Assembly: GCA_023052935.1 (NCBI GenBank)
Contig: CM041292.1
Coordinates: 38,943,639-39,007,638 of the forward strand
From: Piezodorus guildinii
Taxonomy: Eukaryota; Arthropoda; Insecta; Hemiptera; Pentatomidae
Reading direction: 5' to 3'
Length of the DNA stretch: 64,000 nt
Positions within the stretch are counted from its first letter, which is position 1, and every line of letters starts with the position of its first letter. This document shows, piece by piece, positions 53,747-64,000 of the stretch. A model generated the notes under the pieces. It was not told where the DNA came from. It did no database searches and saw only the letters and a program-made list of their open reading frames with translations. Both the position numbers and the translations under genes were made by a program.

Positions 53747-56700
53747 CTATTTCAATTCTTAACAGGTATGAATGTGATCAAGGTTGTAATTATTATTTTC
53801 TTTATAAACATTCATTTAATTTTGTGTGTGAATATATATATATATTCTTTCTTCTTTGTTTAATATTTATAAATTATTTATTTTAATTTTATTTACAATG
53901 TACATATGGGATGAATGGTTTCTTCTATCTCTAATACTCATTGCCGCAGAAGGTGGCTAGGTATTATCTCTTTTATTTAAAACTGATTATAAATTTTATA
54001 TTTAGTAGGCATAATTGTTTCTAGTCATATTCTGACGATTTTGTAATTGTTATCGCACAAGTATCTTTTACTAATGATACCTTAAGAAAACACTAGGATT
54101 TTCAAGATTAAATAACTTTTTTTTTGGTTTTCATGTTTTACAGATTTGGTTCCTTTTATTATCTGGAGCTTCGCTGACAGCGTGCCAGAATCTCCTTAAC
54201 AACGATGTGATTTTATCTTCCAAGAATGAAAATAATCATGATGGCTCTTACAAGTACAGGTATATTTTATAAGTACAGACATATAGCTAAAATGATGACT
54301 TATAAACATCAATTAAATATTTGATTAATCAAAGAAGCGAATCTCTTAAGGTTATGACATCATAAAACAGGTCCTAAGTCGCTGTTGTGTTGAAAATTAG
54401 ATATTAGGAACTTTATTTAAATAATAATATGTATTGACACAGATATGGCTTTTGGGTGGGGTTTGGTGATTCTCATTGTGTAACTTGTTTTTCAATCTAA
54501 GTTTGACCGTCTTCACCTCGGTTAATGTTGGTGAATCGAAAATATGATGGCAGTTTCTTTTACAGTAAATTATTGAAAAACAATTTTGATATATAACATT
54601 TTTAACTACCCTGTAAGAGCCACACATTGGCCCGGAAAAAATAATCACGTGTTCCTAGATGTGTTTGGGATTAACTGACACGCTAAAAACTGTGTTGTTG
54701 TTGATCGCATTGAACATATGAATTTACTTTCGCATATTAAATGTGTCGCAAGGACCTACTGTTTTAGACCTATTGTTGGTAAAATGAAAAAAATCTGGTG
54801 CGCGCAACACACGACTTGCACTTACCTCCGTTATCAAAATCAATTTAAGAATTTTTATGTACATTTAAAGGTACAAATAAATTGTTACAGAATTGAACAT
54901 TTCTAATTTCAATCGAAACGTGTATTAAATAATCTATTACATTTTTTTTTTACTATAATCAGTTAGTTTTATCGGCTTTTCATCACTCTCCATTAACCTT
55001 TAAAATTATGTGAATTAGATAATATATTTTCTAAAATCTTTATCTAACCAACGATATACTATGGCATCTATGTTCACTATTCTTGTGTTCAAAAACATAA
55101 AAATTGTATACAAAAATATATTTGCACTTTTCCCCTTTAGTTGTTTAGCGAATTCGCTCAACTTTCATATTTACCCTTTATTTAACAATACTAATAAGAT
55201 AATGTATCAAATATTATAAATCTACAAAATAAAAGGTACTTTAGAAGAAGAAAATTTAAAATATTGGCATTTAAGCCCTGTCAGACTACTTTAATCAAAA
55301 TTAAACCTACATGATATTAAAGCCCGTTAAATTCTTCATCGATATAGGGAGTTTAATCAAAATCGTTATAGCTGTTTTTGAGAAAATCGTAAAAAGGTGC
55401 AAAATGCATTATATAAAGTAGATCATCCGGTCAGCTGATTTAATGAAAAAGATTCTGTAACATCTCCGGCTTATAGTTGTCTTAAATATGAACTTTTAGT
55501 TTTATAGTACTTGTCGTTTTCTTCCGAGAGTTACCACACACAGACCTTTTTTCGGGACTTGGTTATTTGGACTCAGGGAACCCTAAAACGTGTAATTCTG
55601 TTGAAAACTGGAATTCGAAAATTTTCACGATCGCAATACTTTCCCTTACAATATATTTTATATATAAGTAAGTGAAAGTAAAAATGTCATGATTTGTAAA
55701 TATTTTTTTTTTAGTTTGGCGCTTTTTGGGCACATTCTATGTTTGTTGGTTTCATAATTAAAAATTTTAACGACAGTTATCTAGTCAGAAATTTAGTTTG
55801 AAAAAATGTTTTGTTGGTAAAATAATATTTGTCGCTATGACCTACCATAAAGGACCTATTTTGATTTAAGCGAAACAAATTATCAATATCTCATTGATCA
55901 AGAAATAACAATACATGGATGATTAAACATAAATTTTGTTAGTAAATCATTTCTTTCTTTCTTTATCTTTAGCTTTAACTCCTATACTTCATCAATTTAT
56001 ATATATAATAATATGCATACATATTGTCCCATAAGGGACTACGAAAATAATGATAGGATGCGTCATTCACACAAAACAAAAGAAATGATATAGAGGAAAA
56101 AAAGTAAAACAATAAATGAAAATCAGATAGAATAAATAATTAATTTTTTTAAAAATTATTACTCTTAAAAAAATATTGAAATTGACAGATAAATAAAAAT
56201 GATGCACTTCAGAAAATCCAGTTGTAGGATTTTAAAGAATATTTTTGTTCAAATTTGTGGTATTTAACATTTATTGAAAATATAGGAAGGAATAAAAAAC
56301 AACATATTTTCAATGCATTTTTCAGTCTTCAAGGACGCATTATTTCATTTATAGAGGAAATATCGTTTGAATTCTTATCAATTGAACCCTCATTAAAATT
56401 TCCATTTCACCTTATGGGACATTATGTAATATTATTGAGTAATCACGTTTAATTATTCATCTTAAGTCCCTAATATCCAGTCTATAACATCCAGCACCAT
56501 TGATTTTGTTATGTTTTATATTTTTCATCTGTTCAACAGTTGAATTCGCTCAACCTTAGAATTGCGCTTCCGTAATTGATTACAATCTTTAAATTAATAC
56601 CTTAATCTCTAAACCTAATATCTTCAAATTGTGTCAGCATCCTTCGGTTAGTTCTGCTAGTTAAATTATCAATTAAACCTCTTTAGGTATTCCTGACACA

Positions 56701-56934
56701 AGGTAATTTAATTTGGACTTCAGCTGTGCAAGGAAATGCCCAAGTACCTCCTCCTCTCAAACGCTAAACGCTGAAATAATTAGTTTATATTATTGTAATG
56801 ATTACCATACCTGAGGATGACTGAATGCTACATCAAAATTTTCCACAAGAAAAACGAGATTAAAATGAAGAACAATATTTTCATTCGCCTTATCTAAATT
56901 TGTTGTCTTTATTTTACGTTCGTTATATCTGCAT

Positions 56935-57003
<69 letters not shown>

Positions 57004-57458
57004 GGAGAGAGAGAGAGAGAGAGAGAGTGTGTGTGTCTGTAAAACAGTGGCTTACGGCTTACATATATTTGGTTACTGATTACTGTCTATTAGATGGAAT
57101 ATTAAATGATGGTTATACTACTAATACTAATAAAACTTTTTTTATAAATATATATATTTATGTTACTAGCTATCAGACAAGTAACGGTATCTCTGTTGAA
57201 GAAGAAGGTTCCTTGAAGAATCCAGGAACCGAAGGAGAAGCTCAAACTGCCCGAGGTACATACTCTTACACAGCTCCTGATGGTCAGCTCATAACCGTCA
57301 ACTGGTACGCGGACGAGACCGGATTCCACGCGAAAAGTTCGCACATTCCAGGGTCTGGAGTCAAAGCCATCCAAACTCCTCAAGTGCAAGAACCCTCAAC
57401 AGAAGAACCTCCAATAGTTTTTCCCATACCTCCGTCTCCTGAATTTTTCAGAGGATAG
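52677..57458 (+). CDS. RR-1 cuticle protein, gene C
   Basis: Three exons: 52677-52685 (M-S-V, donor GTAAGT), 54144-54259 (116 nt) and 57170-57458, totalling 137 residues. Introns are 1458 and 2910 bp. Exon 2 gives IWFLLLSGASLTACQ (signal peptide) and [20 protein letters not shown]. The junction restores Ser (AG+C), giving [17 protein letters not shown], closer to the family consensus (Y-x-Y-E-T-x-N-G) than A or B. The RR-1 core is [20 protein letters not shown] and ADETGFHA. A short Pro/Glu-rich tail (EPSTEEPPIVFPIPPSP) ends EFFRG. The frame is intact. Function as for gene B: a secreted cuticular chitin binder. Confidence 0.9.
53040..53280. other. Gene C intron 1, unidentified GC-richer stretch
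   Basis: A poly-T run is followed by a mixed-composition block (GGTAGCGCGTTGGGAAGAGG) that resembles transposon sequence. No family assigned. Confidence 0.3.
53312..53640. repeat. Small MITE-like element in gene C intron 1
   Basis: Ends TTATAGTGTGCAAGCG (left) and CGCTTGCACATAATG (right) are inverted repeats with a 9-bp perfect core. The 320-bp interior is noticeably richer in G+C than its surroundings and noncoding. Confidence 0.5.
53681..53744. repeat. (TA)n microsatellite
   Basis: About 29 perfect TA units in gene C intron 1. Confidence 0.95.
54791..55688 (+). repeat. Family X copy, full length, in gene C intron 2
   Basis: The cleanest copy (~900 bp). It starts AATCTGGTGCGCGCAACACA and ends AATACTTTCCCTTACAATAT and GTAAGTGAAAGTAAAAA. 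No insertion inside and no coding capacity. Confidence 0.9.
55689..56937. other. Gene C intron 2, AT-rich remainder
   Basis: No repeat family or coding sequence recognised. Confidence 0.45.
56938..57030. repeat. (TA)n-(GA)n-(GT)n compound microsatellite
   Basis: About 31 TA units followed by GAGAGA and GTGTGT blocks, 140 bp before gene C exon 3. Confidence 0.95.
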
Positions 57459-58309
57459 AATAGATGTTCCTTAAGACAATGTATGAACATTTCTCTCGCA
57501 GCGACATGGGAAATAACAAATGTATTAATAGAAATCTGAAATGTTTTTATGAATACCACTGGCCAAGGAATAATTGTTCGTAATACATATTTTAACCAAT
57601 TTACCATTTTTATATTCGTATTCATGAGTTCTCAATGTGTAATTTGTAATATTATCATTGTTCAATTTTTCATGTTTTTCCAGCAATGTGATTTTATACA
57701 TTGAAAATCATAGTTTTGTTTATTAGGTTACAACTTTTACTTTGTGATATTATATTACTATGAAACGAATATTTTGTTTGTTTAGTTGTATTTACCTTTC
57801 CCTTATCTGCGTAATATTTCTAGGATAATTCTTTTTTGCATTTTGTCAGAATACCAAATATAATGATCCATCCATGTTGATATTTTCGTGTCCTTGTTAT
57901 CGTTTCTACATCTCTTTTATGCTCTGATGAAACCTTTTCTCTCAGATATTCACGGACTTTTTTGGACGAAATTCAAGACAGTTACGTAGGAAGTTGATTT
58001 TAAGCGTTCTAGGACAATAAAGGGTTTTAAAATTGCCCATCATAAGCTACGATAAATGCATATTTGGAGGTTTTTTAATTACGAACTTTAAGGATTATTT
58101 TAATGATATCCAAGTCTTTTGTTCTTTAGGACTGGTGAACATCATTTTGAATTAAAAAAAAAAGAAAAAAAAAGTCAACTAAATTATAAAAATATTTTAC
58201 TTTCAGTAGTCAATCAGAATATAAGACATTGCTCTTATAATTAAAAAAAAGTTAATTAATTTATAAACATTTTACTTTCAGCAGTATAAACAACAACATT
58301 GTATAAACA
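57459..58309. other. 3' flank of gene C and spacer
   Basis: AT-rich. No clear AATAAA within the first 200 nt. Confidence 0.4.
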
Positions 58310-58600
58310 AAGTTTCCATTCATACAGTACCTAAAGTCAGAGCTTTCTCAGATCACCCAAAATTCAAATCCTCCCTTCATTTCCGTTAGAGGCCTTCTGA
58401 TCTGTATATTACGCTCATCGACCTCAGCTTTTGAGAGATCGTTCTTATTCCGATCTGCTTCTCTACGGAACTCCATTTCTTCTTATATCAAAAACACTGC
58501 AAATTTAAATCCCGTCTATTCAGGCACTTCCTATCTTTTAATTCCCGAAAAATCCCAAGTAGATTAGCTAATTTTCGGTAAAAATCAATAAATAATACAG
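58310..58600 (+). mobile_element. LINE C-terminal fragment
   Basis: Reads VPKVRAFSDHPKFKSSLHFR, RPSDLYITLIDLSF-like and FKSRLFRHFLSFNSRKIPS. It resembles the 9.3-9.9 kb family, with internal stops. Confidence 0.65.
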
Positions 58601-58846
58601 GCGGATTGGTTTGTTTATTTATTTTATTCTCCGAATTTCAAAAAAAAAATATCATTTGGAATTATTAACATTTCAAAGACTTTAGATCTACTTATATATA
58701 TTATTATAGAAAAATTCAGTAGCATTCTAACTTCCTTTTGAAATCAAAACTGCATATTTCTATTATTGATATTTTTGTTTCTGTAACGTATTTTAATTTA
58801 TTATTCTTTTATAGTACATTATTATTAGATTTCATCTATTCTTCTT

Positions 58847-60212
58847 TATAGCTTTTTTCAGTCAAATTCATAATTTTTCCAGTCAAATTCATAATTTTCA
58901 ATCAAATTCATAATTTTTTCAGTCAAATTCATAATTTTTTCAATCAAATTCATAATTTTTCAGTCAAATTCATAATTTTTTCAATCAAATTCATAATTTT
59001 TTCAGTTAATTTTATAATTTCTTGTACCCATTTTATAAACTTAATTTAATGAGGTTTTGCTACCAAGAACTTAACATTTTTATTAAATCTTGTTGTTGTT
59101 TATCCATTTATCATCACTTTATGTTACTGTGCTTAATCTTAACTTAACTAGGGAGTCCTAAGTTTTGTCTACCCTGCTTTACTTTTTTGAATGCATAAAG
59201 GATCACCTGTGTAGTTGTGGCTAGCATAACAGCTCTCTATGCTTAAGGTCGAAAGTTCAAAACCAGCATATGGCCCTATATTTCCTTTTAGGGAGTAAAC
59301 ATCCATGGTTATTTCGTCCTTTAAAAGAGGCTGTTTTGCTAGCCACTACTCCACAGGTGACCCTTTATGCATTCAAAAAGGTGTTAAGGATTAATATGTC
59401 TAAGGTCACGGGTTCAAACCCGGCAGATTCAAACACTTTGTTGAATGCATCGAGGGTCACCTGTGGTGCAGTGGCTAGCATAACATCCTTATATCCACTA
59501 GATCACTAGTTCATACCTATCAGATGGCCCTATATTTGCTTTTAGGGAGTAAAAATCCTTGGTTATTTCGTCCTTTAAAAGAGGCTGTTATGCTAGCCAC
59601 TAATCCACAGGTGACCCTGCATGTATTCAGCAAGGAGTTAAAGATTAATAAGTCCAAAGTCACGTGTTTAAACCCGGCAGATTCAAACACCTTGTTGAAT
59701 GCATTTAGGGTCACCTGTGGAGTAGTGGCTAACATAACAGCCTTCTATGCGTAAGGTCGCAAGTCTAAAACCAGCAGATCCTCCTATATTTGTGCACCAC
59801 AGATGACTCTAAAAAGATTTAATAAGTGGAACTCGTAAAAGATCCCTAAGTTTTGCCTACCCAGGTTTACTTAAGAGTAAACCTGGGTAGGCAAAACTTA
59901 GGACTCCCGCTGTACCGTCGGATTAAGCACAGTAACATAAAGTGACGATAAATGGATAAACAAAGAGTTTTAATAAAAATGTTAAGTTCTTGGTAGCAAA
60001 ACCTCATTAAATTAACTTTATAAAATGGGTACAAGAAATTATGAAATTGACTGAAAAAATTATGAATTTGATTGAAAAAATTATGAATTTGACTGAAAAA
60101 ATTATGAATTTGACTGAAAAAAATATGAATTTGACTGAAAAAATTATGAATTTGAGTGAAAAAATTATGAATTTGACTGAAAAAATTATGAATTTGACTG
60201 AAAAAAGCTATA
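58847..60212. repeat. Foldback element FB3, 1.37 kb palindrome
   Basis: Ends TATAGCTTTTTTCAG and CTGAAAAAAGCTATA as in FB1. The left arm has about eight tandem ~21 bp units, the right arm eight. Between them are SINE tails and tRNA-like monomers in opposite orientation (GGTCACCTGTGGTGCAGTGG; GGGTTCAAACCCGGCAGATT). A tight local palindrome at ~59850-59905 duplicates the SINE tail (GCCTACCCAGGTTTACT and its complement). Confidence 0.85.
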
Positions 60213-61274
60213 TCTGCTTCATTATGCTATTTCTAGTGCCGAGTAGCCTCTATCAACCTCGGCCTCTAATAAAGTATTGTATTCCTTCATTTTGTTTGAT
60301 TAAATCTATTGTTAATAGTTATTTTACTACAGATTACACATGTTATTTCCGATTACATTATTGTGAAGGGACTTGTCTTGGTATAAACAAAGACTTATTA
60401 TTATTATTGGACCTTATAAATGTTCTGAAGCCTGACAAAGGACAGAATAATGTTAATGATTGCTCCATTAATTTATCGGTTACAGCTTCCAGGAAGCGTA
60501 TACAGGAATATCAGATCGTCTGAAAATCCTTTACGATCAGAGGAATTCGGAAGTCGTGATGTGGCTATTCTGAACATTAAGACGACCTCACTGGATTTCG
60601 AACTGAAGAAGAGAAGGCCGCATCGGTCCTAAAAGGTCTGTCGAGTTGACCTCCAGAAACAATAATTCGTGAAGCAACTTGCCCTTGAACCCATTCTTCG
60701 TTGGTCACTCCGAGAAATTCCCCAAAAGTATGGGGCGTTATTAGTATAAGTGAATGTAGTATCTTTTTAATGATAAGATGTTGATAAACAGATATCGTCA
60801 GTTAGTTAATTGTAGATGAAATATTCTTCTCGTGTTTAGGCGTCAATTAAAGCTAAACGATGAATTCTTTACTGCCTGAATTCAGCGGCTTCGGTCAGGA
60901 ATATTTTATTTGATATTAATTTATATAAGTTAATAGTAAGGGTAACTATAATACACTACTGCTTTATGAGTCGAAAAGTTAAACTTTCAGTTATTTATAT
61001 ACGTTATAAATTAACATTTAGGATTTCATTGCATATCATAAGTTCAGTCAGTCAAATTTACAATAATGTATGTGCCAGTATAAGAAGGCGGACTTTATTC
61101 GTCCGAAATCGTCTAAAACATAAGATTGAATTATCTCTATTAGAAAGTAAAGTTTTTTATGAAAAAACAACAACATCAAACCAATTCGTCGAAATGAGGT
61201 TCTTAAAGAGTGAAAAACAACAACAATAACACACAGGGCAACAACTTAACACCATTTAAATAAGAAACAATAAT
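60213..61274. other. Spacer, no gene recognised
   Basis: A less AT-rich block at 60480-60720 contains a short open frame (SRDVAILNIKTTSLDFELKK) without recognised homology. Other open frames here are AT-rich noise. Confidence 0.35.
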
Positions 61275-61430
61275 AATTTAGTTCGCGAGGAAGACCCCGT
61301 GAAACGTGGATAGAGAGTGTGAGGGAGGACATGACGGCCAGAAGCTTGGCGGAGGAATGCAGGGATAGGGAGCACTGGCGTTCAGAGATACTAAGTTTCG
61401 GGATGTGACGCCAGTTGCAGAACCCGATGA
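61275..61430 (+). mobile_element. LINE C-terminal fragment
   Basis: Reads RGRPRETWIESVREDMTARS, EECRDREHWRSEILSFGM-stop, the GRP(R)xxW..D ... DRxxW tail found in several LINE clades. It is a short isolated piece. Confidence 0.75.
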
Positions 61431-62639
61431 AAACAAATAATAATTTAGTATGTTTTCTTGGGAACCTGCACCTAAAACATTGATATCCAGTCGTCCTTTT
61501 TATATGCTACTTATATATTCACACTATTTCCTAATTCTGATTCCATTTTGTTGAGTTTTCTTTCATTTAGCTAGAAATTTGATTTTCAGAATACGTATAG
61601 TTATTGAATACTCCAAAAAATAAAGATTTTGAAGGTGTTAGTAACCTTTTTTTTTAACCACTTAGAGGATGGAGTTCTTTTTATTTCATCAGAGGTATAT
61701 CCATTAATAAATTCAGCTCCGGAACCATAGTCGTTTTTTAGATGCAGGAATGACTACATGAGTGAGTAGTAACATCTTTTCACAGATTTAGATAAAGTAT
61801 GAATTCAGTTAAAGCCGAGGAATTCATTATAATAATCATACAATAAGATCTATGTAAGAAATTGACCAGGCTCGAGCAGGACTTTTCTATCGACTTACTA
61901 ATTAATAGCTACAGAAAGAATCAACTCTGGTGCTTACTATTACAACTATTATTATAGATTTGATCTTGTGTTGACTTACGCGCAATAAATTGAATTTGTT
62001 ATATTTTTTTGTTAGAGACAGTGACTGGAAAAAAACAATTATATTGACTCCTGAAATTCCTTCGTACGCCCTTGACATATCCCATGATCGTCATATCGTC
62101 TATAAAATTAGGATGGTTGATATTAAATGGAATTAATGCTAGAAAGTTTCTGGTTTGAAAACATTAATCAACCTCATTGCGATTTCTGTGGAGTTTTATA
62201 AAATTAATTTTAACAATAGCTCCTGTTAGGAATCAAGTTCTCATTACGTCATTGATTGCTCCAAGAGATGAACGATGCTGGTTTCTTCGTATATCAGTTA
62301 AAATGTTGTTCATAAACGATTTAGTTTCTTAAAATGACCTTAAATAACCAAAATACTATTTTAAACTTGAACAGCTCTTCGGACTCTTTTGTTTAACTCT
62401 GCTCATTGTTTTCAAATGTATTTGATGCACATCTATAGAATTATTAACTATCCAATAAACAATTATGCGTTTTACCCAATAAAGAATTAAGCTACGTTGT
62501 TTTAAAAAGCACACAAAAAAAAAAAAAACATGGTATTTTCTGAATTTGATATTTTACAGGTGAGTGCAATATTCATGAAATGTATGCCAACTTTGTAAAG
62601 GAGTCAGCAGTTCTGTCAACATACGAAACAAGAGAAAAA
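61431..62639. other. Spacer, no gene seen
   Basis: AT-rich. Nothing recognised. Confidence 0.4.
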
Positions 62640-63457
62640 TTCTGGTGCGCGCAACATACTACTTCACTTACCTCCGTTGCTAAAACTAATTTAAGATTTT
62701 TAAAATACACTCTGAGATGAAAATAAATTGTAAATTAATTAGTTACCAAAGTTTCAATGGGAACATATGTTTATTAAATTATCTATTGAATTATTATAAA
62801 GGAAAATCAGTTGATTTCATCGGCATTACATCACTCACTGATAACTGTTACAATTTTTGTGTATAAAAAAATATTTTTCCTAAAATCTTTAGCTTTCCAA
62901 CGGTATATTATACATGTGTATTACTGTTTTTAAATTAAAAAAAAACACGAATATTTTTTAATTCCTTTGTATCAAAATCGAATTCCCTGTCAACTTGCAT
63001 ATTTAAACCTTTTTTATTTATGTTAACAAAATCAATTGCTAATTTATTCAAATCTACAAAATTTAAGGTACTACTATCGGCATTTAAGCATTGTCAGACT
63101 ATTTTAATCATTAAATTTTACATCCATTAGCGAGTTTAATCAGAATCGTAAGAGACCGTTTTTGAGAAAATCGTAAATAGGTGCAAATCGCATGGTATAA
63201 ATTGGCCTTTCTGGTATAGTTGTCTCAAGTATAATAATTTCAGTTTGGTACGAATTTTAGTTTTTGCACTAGACTTGCTACATACAACGGACACGGCGCG
63301 CACATACACACTCACACAGACCTTTTTGCGGGACTTAGTTATTTGGACTCGGGGTCCCTAAAACGTGTATTTCCGGTGAAAACTCGGATTTGAACATTTT
63401 AATGATCGCAATACTTTCCCTTACTGTATATTTCATACATAGGTAAGTGAAAGTAAA
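62640..63457 (+). repeat. Family X copy, near full length
   Basis: From ATTCTGGTGCGCGCAACATA to AATACTTTCCCTTACTGTAT and GGTAAGTGAAAGTAAAAAC. Confidence 0.88.
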
Positions 63458-63589
63458 AACATTATTACGAAGTAGTACTGCCTAACTGTATGAGTCTTTT
63501 TTACAATACAAAGCATACTAAAGTACAAGAGCTTTTTAATAAATAGTTTTTTTAACTTGTAAAAATATTATATAATTACAATTTAAAAT

Positions 63590-64000
63590 GTGAGCTGTTC
63601 AGTTTATAGTTGAAATCGTTGCTCTACAATCGGACCATAAATTCTCCAAATTTCATCAGAACCTTACTCACCATCCTAACCCTCTAGCACAATCCCTATC
63701 CAGCACCACCCATCCGTACAATTCTCCTCGAAGATTGAAACGGCAGTGGCCGCGAGATGTATTGTAAACATTTAAATTGGAGTTTATTACTCATGTACGG
63801 TATGTTTGCGGTAAGCGTCCCCTAACTCGGCCTCCACTGGCTTAAATGCAGTGATGCGGCTGAGATAGAGGCGTTGGGATCTCTTGGATTCCGCTTTTCC
63901 TCTACAAGTAGAGGGAAAAGCGCAGTCTAGGGTATCTCTAGTAGTTGTATATATTGTATATAGTTATGATTGTTTGTATGATGTTTATTTATTTGCCCAA
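63590..64000 (+). mobile_element. LINE 3' end with hairpin 3' UTR, running off the right edge
   Basis: Reads HHPNPLAQSLSSTTHPYNSP, RRLKRQWPRDVL-stop, which marks a Jockey-type RT terminus. The 3' UTR matches 22555-22955 on both sides of the hairpin at 63893-63921. Confidence 0.8.
63893..63921 (+). other. LINE 3' UTR hairpin, second copy
   Basis: GCTTTTCCTCTAC, an AA loop and GTAGAGGGAAAAGC pair over 13 bp with one bulged G. Confidence 0.7.

Noticed and set aside
59400..59760. Several tRNA-like stretches with GGTTCAAACCC
   Set aside because: Repeated SINE monomers inside FB3, not separate tRNA genes.
60041..60523. 160-codon ORF beginning [20 protein letters not shown]
   Set aside because: The repeats come from the tandem ~21 bp DNA array of foldback FB3; the unit length is a multiple of 3, so it stays open by chance.

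Overview
The window looks like AT-rich genomic DNA from an insect. It has spliced genes with GT-AG introns, arthropod RR-1 cuticle-protein genes, a Ty3/Gypsy LTR element, mariner transposons, many Jockey-like and other LINE fragments, and tRNA-derived SINEs. I cannot name the species or order from sequence alone. There is no sign of bacterial or organellar DNA, and no CRISPR array, operon or rRNA. Host coding sequence is under about 3% of the window; most of the rest is mobile or repeat DNA, often nested.

Layout: 1-4094 is a Ty3/Gypsy element on the minus strand, entering from beyond the left edge, with broken gag and pol, a tRNA-Phe-type primer-binding site and a ~190 bp LTR. 4.1-10.3 kb holds a mariner deletion derivative, LINE 3' ends and copies of an abundant ~0.9 kb repeat called family X here. 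10.38-13.08 kb holds a divergent cuticle-protein-like gene (D) whose last exon is frameshifted. 13-20 kb is repeat DNA with a 1.6 kb foldback element inserted into a family X copy. 20.35-23.12 kb is cuticle gene A (minus). 23.4-30.0 kb is LINE and SINE debris. 30.07-42.3 kb is cuticle gene B (plus), whose 11.3 kb first intron contains a foldback arm, a SINE, family X copies and a 3.4 kb LINE. 42.5-52.5 kb is LINE-rich. 52.6-57.46 kb is cuticle gene C (plus). 57.5-64 kb contains a third foldback element and more LINE ends.

Genes A, B and C are paralogues with the same design: a 9-nt coding first exon, a 116-nt second exon carrying the rest of the signal peptide and the start of the mature protein, a phase-2 intron, and a third exon with the RR-1 chitin-binding (Chitin_bind_4) domain ending in EFFRG. 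All three promoters share GTGGAGGGG exactly 8 bp upstream of a TATA box. A and B are head to head about 7 kb apart and their promoters match over about 130 bp, so they are probably an inverted duplication with common control. They encode secreted proteins expected to bind chitin in the cuticle.

The least ordinary features are the foldback family (arms of tandem ~21 bp repeats plus tRNA-SINE units in inverted orientation), the high-copy family X, a LINE 3' UTR hairpin whose stem sequence differs between two copies while pairing is kept, a mariner deletion derivative present twice with the same junction, and one-base frameshifts in cuticle genes A and D.
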